Shown here: positions 1-7,260 of the stretch, one piece after another
Numbering within the stretch: the stretch's first letter is position 1
How the letters are laid out: each line of letters begins with the position of its first letter
NCBI GenBank assembly: GCA_019307665.1
Contig: JAFDJC010000076.1
Location: 1 to 12,280 of the forward strand
Source of the DNA: Deltaproteobacteria bacterium
Lineage (GTDB): Bacteria > Desulfobacterota > Desulfobacteria > Desulfobacterales > SURF-7
Length of the DNA stretch: 12,280 nt
Reading direction: 5' to 3'
Position numbers and translations under genes: made by a program
Notes under the pieces: generated by a model
The model's database searches: none
What the model was told of the DNA's origin: nothing
The model's input: the letters and a program-made list of their open reading frames with translations, nothing else

Positions 1-158
1 CAATGCCTGCCTGTGACGGTCTTATGAAAACCGGAGAAGAACGATTATGTAGCAACTGCGAGTCAAAATTGTCAGACGCGGACTTAGCCTTGGGTTATTG
101 TGTAGGATGTTACTTTGGCGAAGGTTTTAACTGCCAACGTGGCCGAGTTAATTTTTAG
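1..158 (+). CDS. 3' part (or all) of a small cysteine-rich, zinc-ribbon-like protein
   Basis: An open frame runs from the window edge to a TAG at 156-158. The first in-frame ATG is at position 3, giving 51 residues, but the frame is open to the edge so the gene may start upstream. The visible peptide has six cysteines (numbered from that ATG: C4, C16, C19, C33, C36, C44), including two CxxC pairs (LCSNC and YCVGC). This suggests a metal-binding ribbon or knuckle, probably zinc. I do not recognise the family and assign no function. The real start and any upstream domains cannot be seen. About 50 bp separate its stop from the next promoter, so it is probably not co-transcribed with the glutamate synthase-like gene. 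Confidence 0.5.
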   Translation, partial: MPACDGLMKTGEERLCSNCESKLSDADLALGYCVGCYFGEGFNCQRGRVNF

Positions 159-210
159 GTCGGAAATACAGAAATTTAATCATACAGCGAAAACAGTTCG
201 AATTTTTAAC

Positions 211-240
211 TTGACAAACATGATGATTTTTAATTATAAA
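211..240 (+). promoter_or_regulatory. sigma70-like promoter for the glutamate synthase-like gene or its leader
   Basis: TTGACA at 211-216 matches the -35 consensus fully. TATAAA at 235-240 serves as -10 with an 18-bp spacer, in an AT-rich stretch. A start near 247 would give a leader of about 160 nt before the ATG at 408. That leader contains the hairpin at 286-307 and the terminator at 329-376. Confidence 0.5.
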
Positions 241-285
241 TTAAATTTTAATTGCGTCCCACCTTGATAGGGGTACAAATTAAAG

Positions 286-307
286 CTTCGAACAATGGTG
301 TTCGAAG
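286..307 (+). repeat. Leader hairpin, 9-bp perfect stem with 4-nt loop
   Basis: CTTCGAACA (286-294) and TGTTCGAAG (299-307) are perfect reverse complements around the loop ATGG. No U-run follows, so it does not look like a terminator by itself. It lies between the promoter and the terminator hairpin and is probably a structural element of the leader RNA or of a small RNA. Confidence 0.6.
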
Positions 308-328
308 TATGTTTTAAAAAGAACTGAC

Positions 329-376
329 AAAGACGTCTGTTTCCTTTATTTTACAAGGGACAGGCGTCTTTTTTTT
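329..376 (+). terminator. Rho-independent terminator or attenuator just upstream of the glutamate synthase-like gene
   Basis: A long stem pairs about 330-344 (AAGACGTCTGTTTCC) with about 357-370 (GGGACAGGCGTCTT), allowing a few G-U pairs, and is followed by an unbroken T run at 369-376. The T run ends 16 nt before the AAAGGAG ribosome site at 392-398. Because the likely promoter is upstream (211-240), it either ends a small RNA of about 130 nt or acts as an attenuator for the gene at 408. I do not recognise a known riboswitch class in the leader. Confidence 0.65.
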
Positions 377-407
377 GTTTTTATATTACTTAAAGGAGTG
401 TTTAACT

Positions 408-2060
408 ATGCGATTTTCAAAGAGCAATGATGTACTAGGAACAACCAATAGGGGAAATGCAGCGGAATCCAGCCTGTGTACCCTGTGCCGTGCCGATTGC
501 CAGGGCAAATGTGAAACATGGCTTTCGAGCATGGTTGGCCGCAAACTGCTTTATCCAAGAAGTTTTGGAATCGTCACTGCCGGAGCCAACAACACAACCC
601 ATGTGGGTGTTTCTTACAACTCACTTCGTATCCAGGGATATGCCTATGGTGCTCAAGGCCTGAATAAAGGACTGACCAATGATCCTGATGACTGCATTTT
701 TCCGAATGTCAATCTTGAAACCGAGTTTGGAAATGAGATCAAAACCAAGGCCCGCATACCACTGATGACCGGAGCACTCGGCTCAACATTTGTTGCGACA
801 AAATACTGGGATTCATTTGCAATCGGTGGTGCACTTTGCGGTATTCCTGTGGTTATTGGCGAGAATGTCGTCGGTGTCGACCGCAAATCCAAAATAGGCA
901 AAGCTAAAATCAAAAAAGGCAAAATTAAAAGCGCGCCTGAACTGGAGAGAAGAATTGACGGTTACCTTCGATACTATGATGGCTATGGCGCCATTATTGT
1001 CCAGCTGAATGTTGAAGATACAAGAAACGGTGTTGCGGAATTTGTTGTAAATAAATACGGCAACAAATGCATCATTGAGTTAAAATGGGGACAGGGCGCC
1101 AAAGATATTGGTGGAGAAATTCAGGTGACCAGTCTGGATTATGCCCTTTTCCTTAAAAACCGTGGCTACGTTGTTGACCCTGACCCGATACTGCCTCAGG
1201 TACAGAAAGCATTTAAAGAAGGTGCCATCAAATCATTTGCACGCCACAGCCGCCTGGGCGGAACCAATCTGGATTCGGTCGACCAGGTGCAGGAAGACTT
1301 CATGAACAGCGTGGAATACCTTAGAAAAATAGGTTTTAAGCGTGTGACATTGAAAACCGGTTCCTATGGCATGACAGAGCTTGCCATGGCAATCAAGTTT
1401 GCCTCAGACGCAAAATGCGACCTGCTGACCATTGATGGTTCCGGCGGCGGTACCGGAATGAGCCCCTGGAACATGATGCAGAGCTGGGGTGTACCTTCAA
1501 TCAATCTGCATTCAAAAGCGAATGAATATGCAAGTATTCTGGCTGCAAAAGGGGAAAAAGTCGTCGATATGTCTTTTGCCGGTGGTTTCGCACTTGAAGA
1601 CAGTATCTTTAAAGGAATTGCGCTTGGTGCTCCATACACAAAACTGATCTGCATGGGAAGAGGGATCATGGTACCGGGATTTGTCGGCTCAAATATCGAA
1701 GGCGCTCTTCATCCTGACAGAAGAAAAAAGCTGAGCGGACATTGGGATAAGCTGCCGAAAACTGTAAGTTCTATAGGAAACAGCGCTGAAGAAATATTTG
1801 CTTCCTACTTTGATGTTGAGAAAAAAGTTGGCAAAAAAGAGATGAAAAATATTCCATATGGTGCTATCGCATTCTGCACCCTGGCGGATAAACTTGCCTG
1901 CGGCCTGCAGCAGCTGATGGCCGGCGCAAGAAAATTTTCTCTTGACCAGATTGAACGGACCGACCTCTTTTCCGGCAACAGAGAGACGGCTCGGGAAACC
2001 GGTATTCCGCATGTTTCTGATGTAAATGATGAAACTGCCAAGAAAATACTAAATTCATAA
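408..2060 (+). CDS. FMN-binding glutamate synthase family protein (GltB synthase-domain-like, stand-alone)
   Basis: A 550-aa cytoplasmic protein matching the FMN-binding synthase domain of the glutamate synthase large subunit (Pfam Glu_synthase family). Visible signatures: IELKWGQGAKDIGGE at about 223-237 corresponds to the GltB segment SQGAKPGEGG, and LTIDGSGGGTG at about 340-350 corresponds to the FMN-phosphate motif DGAEGGTG. The glutamine amidotransferase domain and C-terminal GXGXG domain of full GltB are absent. An N-terminal cluster C24-x2-C27-x3-C31-x3-C35 could bind Fe-S or zinc. The canonical GltB 3Fe-4S cysteines after the FMN domain are not evident; only C415 is present in the equivalent ICMGRG segment. 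ATG 408 is chosen because AAAGGAG at 392-398 lies 9 nt upstream; the frame opens earlier only by a TTG inside the terminator T run. No gltD-like partner is in the window. The true substrate (glutamine/2-oxoglutarate or another amine donor) is uncertain. Confidence 0.88.
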   Translation: MRFSKSNDVLGTTNRGNAAESSLCTLCRADCQGKCETWLSSMVGRKLLYPRSFGIVTAGANNTTHVGVSYNSLRIQGYAYGAQGLNKGLTNDPDDCIFPNVNLETEFGNEIKTKARIPLMTGALGSTFVATKYWDSFAIGGALCGIPVVIGENVVGVDRKSKIGKAKIKKGKIKSAPELERRIDGYLRYYDGYGAIIVQLNVEDTRNGVAEFVVNKYGNKCIIELKWGQGAKDIGGEIQVTSLDYALFLKNRGYVVDPDPILPQVQKAFKEGAIKSFARHSRLGGTNLDSVDQVQEDFMNSVEYLRKIGFKRVTLKTGSYGMTELAMAIKFASDAKCDLLTIDGSGGGTGMSPWNMMQSWGVPSINLHSKANEYASILAAKGEKVVDMSFAGGFALEDSIFKGIALGAPYTKLICMGRGIMVPGFVGSNIEGALHPDRRKKLSGHWDKLPKTVSSIGNSAEEIFASYFDVEKKVGKKEMKNIPYGAIAFCTLADKLACGLQQLMAGARKFSLDQIERTDLFSGNRETARETGIPHVSDVNDETAKKILNS

Positions 2061-2080
2061 AACTTGAAAACAGATAACAG

Positions 2081-2118
2081 CAAAGCCTTTTCTGGGAATT
2101 CGCCATGAAAAGGCTTTG
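2081..2118. terminator. Hairpin terminator, probably bidirectional
   Basis: CAAAGCCTTTTC (2081-2092) and GAAAAGGCTTTG (2107-2118) are perfect 12-bp inverted arms around a 14-nt loop. On the plus strand the stem is followed by TTATT and lies 20 bp past the stop of the glutamate synthase-like gene. On the minus strand it directly follows the stop codon of the small pseudogene at 2119. That position between convergent reading frames fits a shared terminator. The T tracts are short, so efficiency is uncertain. Confidence 0.6.
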
Positions 2119-2475
2119 TTATTCATAATAAACTTCTTGAGAGTTGTCTTCCCCTTCAAGGCGTGCCGTCTGGCCTGTCATCCGCCCTTCACCTATTTCC
2201 TCAAAGAACTTTGATATGGTCTGATTTTGCTGATCGTCAAAATCCAGATCAGTTATAAATATTGTGATAAAATCATTGTCGATTAAAGAGATTTTATAAT
2301 AGTTGTCAGAAATATTTTCCGTTTTAAATCAGAAAACTGTCTGAGTATATTAGAAATCGTCAAGAAAGAACTGGAGAGCAGCATTTTCAATTTGTTGTTG
2401 TGACAAACCCAAAGATACAGTATATAATGATAATGAATTCAAATATTTCTTTAATTGTTTTACCGTTTCGTTCAA
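2119..2475 (-). pseudogene. Decayed small gene of unknown function (two in-frame stop codons)
   Basis: On the minus strand one frame of 119 codons reads as protein-like sequence, with charged helical segments such as LSQQQIENAALQFFLDD and ISKFFEEIGEGRMTGQTA. It ends in a TAA at 2121-2119, beside the hairpin terminator. Two stops break it: TAA at 2352-2350 (codon 42) and TGA at 2331-2329 (codon 49). The frame is kept on both sides, so two point changes rather than a frameshift would explain it. A possible start is TTG at 2475-2473 with no clear ribosome site, and an in-frame TAA lies just upstream. The 5' end overlaps the promoter of the divergent operon. I do not recognise the family. Alternatives are two unrelated short frames, or a shorter gene starting downstream of the stops, although no suitable start was seen there. 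Confidence 0.45.
2400..2428 (+). promoter_or_regulatory. sigma70-like promoter for the receiver/ATP-grasp protein and gdhA operon
   Basis: GTGACA at 2400-2405 (-35 like, 5 of 6 to TTGACA) and a perfect TATAAT at 2423-2428 are separated by 17 bp. Transcription would start near 2435, leaving a 5' UTR of about 97 nt before the ATG at 2532. No sigma54 -24/-12 pattern was found here, in contrast to the amt gene. Confidence 0.5.
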
Positions 2476-2531
2476 TTACCAGTACACAAAATAAATTTGG
2501 TTTAAATAAAAAACCATAGCCTGGATCAATC

Positions 2532-5500
2532 ATGCAGAAACCGACGCTCCCGGATTACTCTGATAACGAGAATCTCTCGTTTAAGATATTTCATGACCTA
2601 ATGGCAGAAAGGGTTGGCAAAATTTTGCTTGTCTCCAGCCCCTATGATGCTTTTATCATGGAAGAAGAAGGACGGCTTGCTGAAAGAATTATCCATGAAT
2701 ATCGAGGATTAAATCTATCGCGCCCCCCCAGGATTACGTGGGTTTCGTCTATCGATGATGCGCTCAACACATTATCAAAAGAAAACTTTGACCTGGTAAT
2801 CACGATGCCATTGAGGGATGCAGAAGATCCCTATTCTTTAAGCAGAAAGATCCAGGAACAATTTCCTGAAATCCCTGTAATTCTTCTTGTCCATGATACA
2901 GGGGTTCTTTTGTCAGCATCAGAAAGCATCTCCCGATCTTCAGCATGCCGGTCGTTTGTCTGGAGCGGAAATATCGACCTTCTTCTGGCGATTATTAAGA
3001 GCACGGAAGACCAGATGAACGTATTCCATGATACCAATCGTGCAATGGTAAGGGTCATTATTCTGGTTGAGGACTCACCCGGCTATAGATCCTCTATTCT
3101 ACCTCAGCTTTATCGAGAAATCGTACTTCAAACCCAAAAGGTCATGGATGATTCTCTGAACGAAGAACATCGCATTTTGAGAATGCGTGCCAGACCCAAA
3201 ATTCTGCTCGCCGAAAATTTTGAAGAAGCTGAAAACCTCTATCGAAAATATAAACCTTTTCTTTTAAGTGTATTCTCAGACGTTCGTTTTACCCGAAACG
3301 GGAAACCGGATGATCACGCCGGATTTATTCTGTGTGATATGATCAAAAAAGATAAACCGGGTTTGCCCCTTCTTATTCTCAGTTCAGATGACTCAAACAA
3401 AAAAATCGCATTGGAGATACCTGCGGTTTTTGTAAACAAAAACTCTCCCTCTCTTCATACGGAAATTCGATCATTTCTCGAACAATATCTGGCATTCGGT
3501 GATTTTGTCTTTCGTCTTCCAAACGGAGAAGAAGTGGTTCGAGTCTCAAGTCTTCATCAAATGGAAAAAGCAATTCCCTCTGTACCGGATGAATCTATCT
3601 ATTTTCACGCAGAAAAGGATCATTTCTCGACATGGCTTATGGCTCGCTCGGAAATACAACTTGCGTCAAAACTTCAACCTGTGCATACAACAGACTTTAC
3701 AAGTACTCAGGAAATGAAAAATTATCTGGTGGAATGCATTCGAAAAAAACGCAAGAGCAGACAACAGGGAATCATTGCAGATTTTTCTTCTGACGGATTT
3801 GATCCGGATATGGATTTCACCAAGATTGGCAATGGCTCTTTAGGTGGTAAAGGAAGAGGGCTTGCCTTTCTCTCTTCTATATTGGGTCAGGACAGTTCCA
3901 TTAGGAAAAATTTTCCCGAAGCTAGAATTAGCATACCCAGAACCCTTGTGATTACAACGGAAATCTTTGATTCATTTGTAAATGCCAACAACTTGAAGGT
4001 AATTGCTGAAAGTGATAAAAATGATCTTTCCATAGCGGAAAATTTTTTAAAGTCTGATTTACCCAGAAGCCTGATCAATGATCTTGCCACCTATTTATCC
4101 CATGTAAAAAAACCGCTTGCAATCAGGTCCTCCAGCCTTCTTGAAGATGCACAGTTTCAGCCTTTTGCAGGTATTTATAACACATACATGATCCCTAACA
4201 ATAATTCCAAAATCTCCATCCGGCTGAGACAGCTGGTTCGTACTATTAAACTAATCTATGCGTCAACCTATTTTGAGGCACCGAAATCCTATTCAAAAAA
4301 CACCTCCCACCGCATTGAAGAAGAAAAAATGGCAGTTGTAATCCAGCAGGTAACCGGAAATGAATATGGGGGTTTTTGTTTTCCTCCCATCTCAGGTGTT
4401 GCACAATCTTACAACTTTTACCCAGTATCCTATATGAAGCCTGATGAAGGGATTGTCCATATTGCATTCGGACTCGGAAAAACCGTTATGGAAGGAGGAA
4501 CCGCTCTTCGGTTTTCTCCAAGATATCCACAATTACTTCCCCAATACTCAAACGTTGAAGACATTCTCAAAAATTCACAAAAACTCTTTTTTGGACTAAA
4601 CATGTCTGATATCCCGGATGATTTTGGAATTTCCTTTAGCAAAGATGGTAACTATATCTTTGATACAACCCTGACACAGCTTGAAATCAGTGATATCGAA
4701 AGCACCATTGAAGCAAATCTTTCCCTGCGGAACCAGTTCAGCAGCTTTATTTCCGAAGATCATAGAATCCGCGATTCATACCAGCCCAATGCACTTCACG
4801 TGCTTACCTTTGCCAGCATCCTGAAATACAACCAATATCCCCTTTCGGAAATTCTGACAGAACTCCTGGAAATTGGACAAAAAGGGATGGGGGCACCTGT
4901 TGAAATTGAATTTGCCGTTAATTTTCCTGTCGAAAACGATCCACATGAAAAACGGAAAAATCCTGACCTTGTAATCCTTCAGATCAGACCCATGGTAATC
5001 CATAGACGGAATGTTAACATTCAAATTGCCAAGGAAGAAATTAAAAATGCATTCTGTTTTTCAAACAATGCCTTAGGTAATGGTATTATATCCGATATTC
5101 AAAATATCATTTTTGTGAAACCAGAGACATTTGATCCGGCTCGTACCATAGAGATCGCAGCAGAAATTGGAAAATTCAACAAACGGCTGGTTGAAAAAAG
5201 TGAAAAATATCTACTGATTGGACCGGGTAGATGGGGATCGGCAGACAGATGGCTGGGTATCCCAGTTAGTTGGAAAGATATTTCCGGTGTAGGTTCTGTC
5301 ATTGAAACCAGTATCGAAAAGTTACAGGCTGATCCTTCCCAGGGCACTCATTTTTTTCACAATATCACCTCTCTTGGAATCGGCTATTTAACCATCGGGA
5401 ACAAAGGCAATGACTTTCTTGACGAACCCTGGCTTGAAAATTTGCCGGTTCAAACTGAAGCAACGTTTATACGTCACCTAAGCTTGAAAGAACCATTGAC

Positions 5501-5579
5501 AATCAAAATAGACGGGAAGGAATCATGTGCGGTTATTTTAAAACCGTCAACAGTTAAAAGCCTTGTTCAAACTATTTAG
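2532..5579 (+). CDS. Receiver / PEP-pyruvate-binding (PPDK_N-type ATP-grasp) fusion protein
   Basis: A 1015-aa soluble protein. Residues about 29-155 form a degenerate receiver-like domain: ILLVSS lacks the acidic pair and DLVITMP has T91 where the phospho-acceptor Asp is expected. Residues about 173-318 look like a second, more intact receiver: E180-D181 after IILV, D250 in VFSD, S284-S285 after LLIL, and K303. From about 430 to 822 is a pyruvate phosphate dikinase/PEP synthase N-terminal ATP-grasp domain: NGSLGGKGRGLAF (434-446), AIRSSS with ED (530-539), FAGIYNTY (545-552), GLGKTVMEGG (647-656) and the closing QIRPM (817-821). The C-terminal ~190 residues, with IGPGRWGSADRWLGIPVSW (896-914), are of unknown role. 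No phosphohistidine swivel or PEP-binding barrel follows, so it is not a complete dikinase. ATG 2532 is the first possible start after an in-frame TAG at 2517-2519; the ribosome site is weak. It ends 23 bp before gdhA, implying one transcript and a possible regulatory or phosphotransfer role in nitrogen/carbon metabolism (inference). Confidence 0.82.
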   Translation: MQKPTLPDYSDNENLSFKIFHDLMAERVGKILLVSSPYDAFIMEEEGRLAERIIHEYRGLNLSRPPRITWVSSIDDALNTLSKENFDLVITMPLRDAEDPYSLSRKIQEQFPEIPVILLVHDTGVLLSASESISRSSACRSFVWSGNIDLLLAIIKSTEDQMNVFHDTNRAMVRVIILVEDSPGYRSSILPQLYREIVLQTQKVMDDSLNEEHRILRMRARPKILLAENFEEAENLYRKYKPFLLSVFSDVRFTRNGKPDDHAGFILCDMIKKDKPGLPLLILSSDDSNKKIALEIPAVFVNKNSPSLHTEIRSFLEQYLAFGDFVFRLPNGEEVVRVSSLHQMEKAIPSVPDESIYFHAEKDHFSTWLMARSEIQLASKLQPVHTTDFTSTQEMKNYLVECIRKKRKSRQQGIIADFSSDGFDPDMDFTKIGNGSLGGKGRGLAFLSSILGQDSSIRKNFPEARISIPRTLVITTEIFDSFVNANNLKVIAESDKNDLSIAENFLKSDLPRSLINDLATYLSHVKKPLAIRSSSLLEDAQFQPFAGIYNTYMIPNNNSKISIRLRQLVRTIKLIYASTYFEAPKSYSKNTSHRIEEEKMAVVIQQVTGNEYGGFCFPPISGVAQSYNFYPVSYMKPDEGIVHIAFGLGKTVMEGGTALRFSPRYPQLLPQYSNVEDILKNSQKLFFGLNMSDIPDDFGISFSKDGNYIFDTTLTQLEISDIESTIEANLSLRNQFSSFISEDHRIRDSYQPNALHVLTFASILKYNQYPLSEILTELLEIGQKGMGAPVEIEFAVNFPVENDPHEKRKNPDLVILQIRPMVIHRRNVNIQIAKEEIKNAFCFSNNALGNGIISDIQNIIFVKPETFDPARTIEIAAEIGKFNKRLVEKSEKYLLIGPGRWGSADRWLGIPVSWKDISGVGSVIETSIEKLQADPSQGTHFFHNITSLGIGYLTIGNKGNDFLDEPWLENLPVQTEATFIRHLSLKEPLTIKIDGKESCAVILKPSTVKSLVQTI

Positions 5580-5602
5580 CATGTAAAAAGTGAGGGCAAA
5601 AA

Positions 5603-6952
5603 ATGAACACAATCTTAGACACAATCAAGGCAAGAGACCCAGGCGAAAAAGAATTCCACCAGGCCATACATGAAGTCATGGATTCCATCAAACCGGTGCT
5701 TGATAAAAATCCGGAATATCGTCATGCCGGAATAATGGAGAGAATCACAGAGCCTGAGCGCATGATCATTTTTCGCGTACCATGGATGGATGATCGAGGA
5801 ACAGTACATGTAAATCGCGGATTTAGGATCGAAATGAACAGTGCCATTGGCCCATATAAAGGAGGGCTTCGATTTCATCCATCTGTCAATCTGTCGATTC
5901 TGAAATTTCTCGCCTTTGAACAGGTTTTTAAAAATGCCCTGACAACCCTGCCCATGGGAGGAGGGAAAGGGGGATCTGATTTTGATCCCAAAGGCAAATC
6001 AGACAATGAAGTGATGCGGTTTTGCCAGAGTTTTATGAGTGAGCTATTTCGCCATATCGGACCAAACACCGATGTTCCGGCCGGTGATATCGGTGTCGGG
6101 GCAAGAGAAATCGGGTTTCTTTTTGGAATGTATAAAAAACTCACAAATGAATTTACCGGAGTCTTGACCGGAAAAAGTCTAAACTGGGGAGGAAGCTTGA
6201 TCCGGCCCGAGGCGACAGGTTATGGCTGTGTGTACTTTGCCGCTGAAATGTTAGCAACAAAAAATACAACTTTAAAAGATAAAAACTGCCTTGTCTCCGG
6301 ATCTGGAAACGTTGCCCAGTTTACTACAGAAAAAATCCTATCACTTGGCGGCAAGGTAGTGACGCTTTCCGACTCTTCCGGATACATTTTTGATGAAAAA
6401 GGGATCGACAAAAGCAAGCTCGAGTTCATCAAAAAGCTGAAAAATATCAAACGGGGAAGAATTAAAGAATATGCCGATAAATACAAGGAGGCTGTATATA
6501 CCCCTATGGATGCGGAAGTGGACCACAATCCCCTTTGGAACCACAAAGCAGATTGTGCACTTCCTTGTGCTACGGAAAATGAAATTAATGAAAAGGATGC
6601 TGAAAACCTTGTAAAAGGTGGTATTGCCCTTTTGGCAGAAGGTGCAAACATGCCCACAACCCCTGAAGGAGTCGATATCTTGCTTGATAACAATATTCTA
6701 TATGCTCCAGGAAAGGCTGCAAATGCAGGCGGTGTTGCAGTTTCCGGCCTTGAAATGTCACAAAACAGCATGCGAATTAGCTGGCAACGGGAAGAAGTGG
6801 ACCACAGACTTCAAATTATAATGAAAAGCATTCACAAGACCTGCCTTGATGCTGCCGAGGAATATGGTTCGCCTGGGAATTACATGAAAGGCGCAAATAT
6901 TGCAGGGTTTGTAAAAATCGTTGAAGCAATGTTGGATCAGGGACTGGTATAG
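5603..6952 (+). CDS. gdhA: NADP-specific glutamate dehydrogenase (EC 1.4.1.4)
   Basis: A 449-aa cytoplasmic enzyme of the hexameric class I family, usual length, catalysing reductive amination of 2-oxoglutarate by ammonium to glutamate. The substrate-site lysines are K86 (GPYKGGLRFHP), K110 (FEQVFKNAL) and K122 (PMGGGKGGSDFDPKG), and the catalytic aspartate is D162 (PAGDIGVG). All fall three positions before the corresponding residues of the Clostridium symbiosum enzyme. The Rossmann loop is VSGSGNVA (231-238). The segment LSDSSGYIFDEKGI after the second strand resembles the SDSSG of NADP-dependent enterobacterial GdhA rather than NAD types, so anabolic use is likely. The ATG at 5603 follows a GAGGG-containing ribosome site (about 5592-5596). 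It lies 23 bp after the receiver/ATP-grasp gene and has no promoter of its own that I can see. A high-Km ammonium route beside an ammonium transporter makes metabolic sense. Confidence 0.96.
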   Translation: MNTILDTIKARDPGEKEFHQAIHEVMDSIKPVLDKNPEYRHAGIMERITEPERMIIFRVPWMDDRGTVHVNRGFRIEMNSAIGPYKGGLRFHPSVNLSILKFLAFEQVFKNALTTLPMGGGKGGSDFDPKGKSDNEVMRFCQSFMSELFRHIGPNTDVPAGDIGVGAREIGFLFGMYKKLTNEFTGVLTGKSLNWGGSLIRPEATGYGCVYFAAEMLATKNTTLKDKNCLVSGSGNVAQFTTEKILSLGGKVVTLSDSSGYIFDEKGIDKSKLEFIKKLKNIKRGRIKEYADKYKEAVYTPMDAEVDHNPLWNHKADCALPCATENEINEKDAENLVKGGIALLAEGANMPTTPEGVDILLDNNILYAPGKAANAGGVAVSGLEMSQNSMRISWQREEVDHRLQIIMKSIHKTCLDAAEEYGSPGNYMKGANIAGFVKIVEAMLDQGLV

Positions 6953-7124
6953 AACAAGAAAATAGAATAAGAGAAAAAAATTGATAACCAAAATAGAAAC
7001 ACTACCTGACCTTCCGATAGAACTTGCCCAAAGCCAGGAGGAAAAATGGAAAGCATTTAATAAAGCGCTTGGTGTAACTGCCAATTGTATCAAACTGTAT
7101 TTTGCTTTTTACCAAGTTCCAAAA

Positions 7125-7170
7125 ATTACATTTGTGTATTTTTTGGATGTTTTTATCACAATAATGTAAT
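7125..7170. repeat. Imperfect inverted repeat upstream of the amt promoter
   Basis: ATTACATTTGTG (7125-7136) and CACAATAATGTAAT (7157-7170) are reverse complements except for a 2-nt insertion, with a T-rich 20-nt centre. The midpoint is about 120 bp upstream of the predicted sigma54 start, where an enhancer-binding activator would often sit. It could instead be a weak transcript-end hairpin for gdhA. No NtrC-type TGCACC/GGTGCA site was seen. Confidence 0.3.
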
Positions 7171-7244
7171 AACATTCCCTGCTCAATCTTATAGCGTTAC
7201 TTCCGAATAAAAATAACCTTTTGAAAAAACACATGTATTAGATC

Positions 7245-7260
7245 TGGCATGCAAATTGCT
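7245..7260 (+). promoter_or_regulatory. sigma54 (RpoN) promoter for amt
   Basis: TGGCATGCAAATTGCT fits the -24/-12 consensus TGGCAC-N5-TTGCT, with the invariant GG (7246-7247) and GC (7258-7259) exactly 12 bp apart. Predicted transcription start is about 7270, giving a UTR of about 65 nt to the ATG at 7336. Sigma54 control is typical of nitrogen-scavenging genes and implies an ATP-dependent enhancer-binding activator such as an NtrC relative. Confidence 0.75.

Noticed and set aside
241..376. Known riboswitch (glycine, glutamine, guanidine or fluoride type) in the leader
   Set aside because: None of the conserved core motifs of these classes could be recognised, and only generic hairpins are visible.
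375..407. Upstream TTG start adding 11 residues to the glutamate synthase-like protein
   Set aside because: It lies in the T run of the terminator and has no ribosome site, whereas ATG 408 has AAAGGAG 9 nt upstream.
2329..2331. TGA as a selenocysteine codon in the small minus-strand gene
   Set aside because: A TAA interrupts the same frame seven codons upstream and no SECIS-like hairpin was identified.
6220..6771. 183-codon frame on the minus strand inside gdhA
   Set aside because: It is antisense to a well-conserved enzyme, has a serine/proline-rich composition typical of shadow frames, and has no supporting signals.
7035..7057. Strong CAGGAGG-like ribosome site followed by ATG 7046
   Set aside because: The frame it opens stops after four codons (ATG GAA AGC ATT TAA), so no gene is supported.
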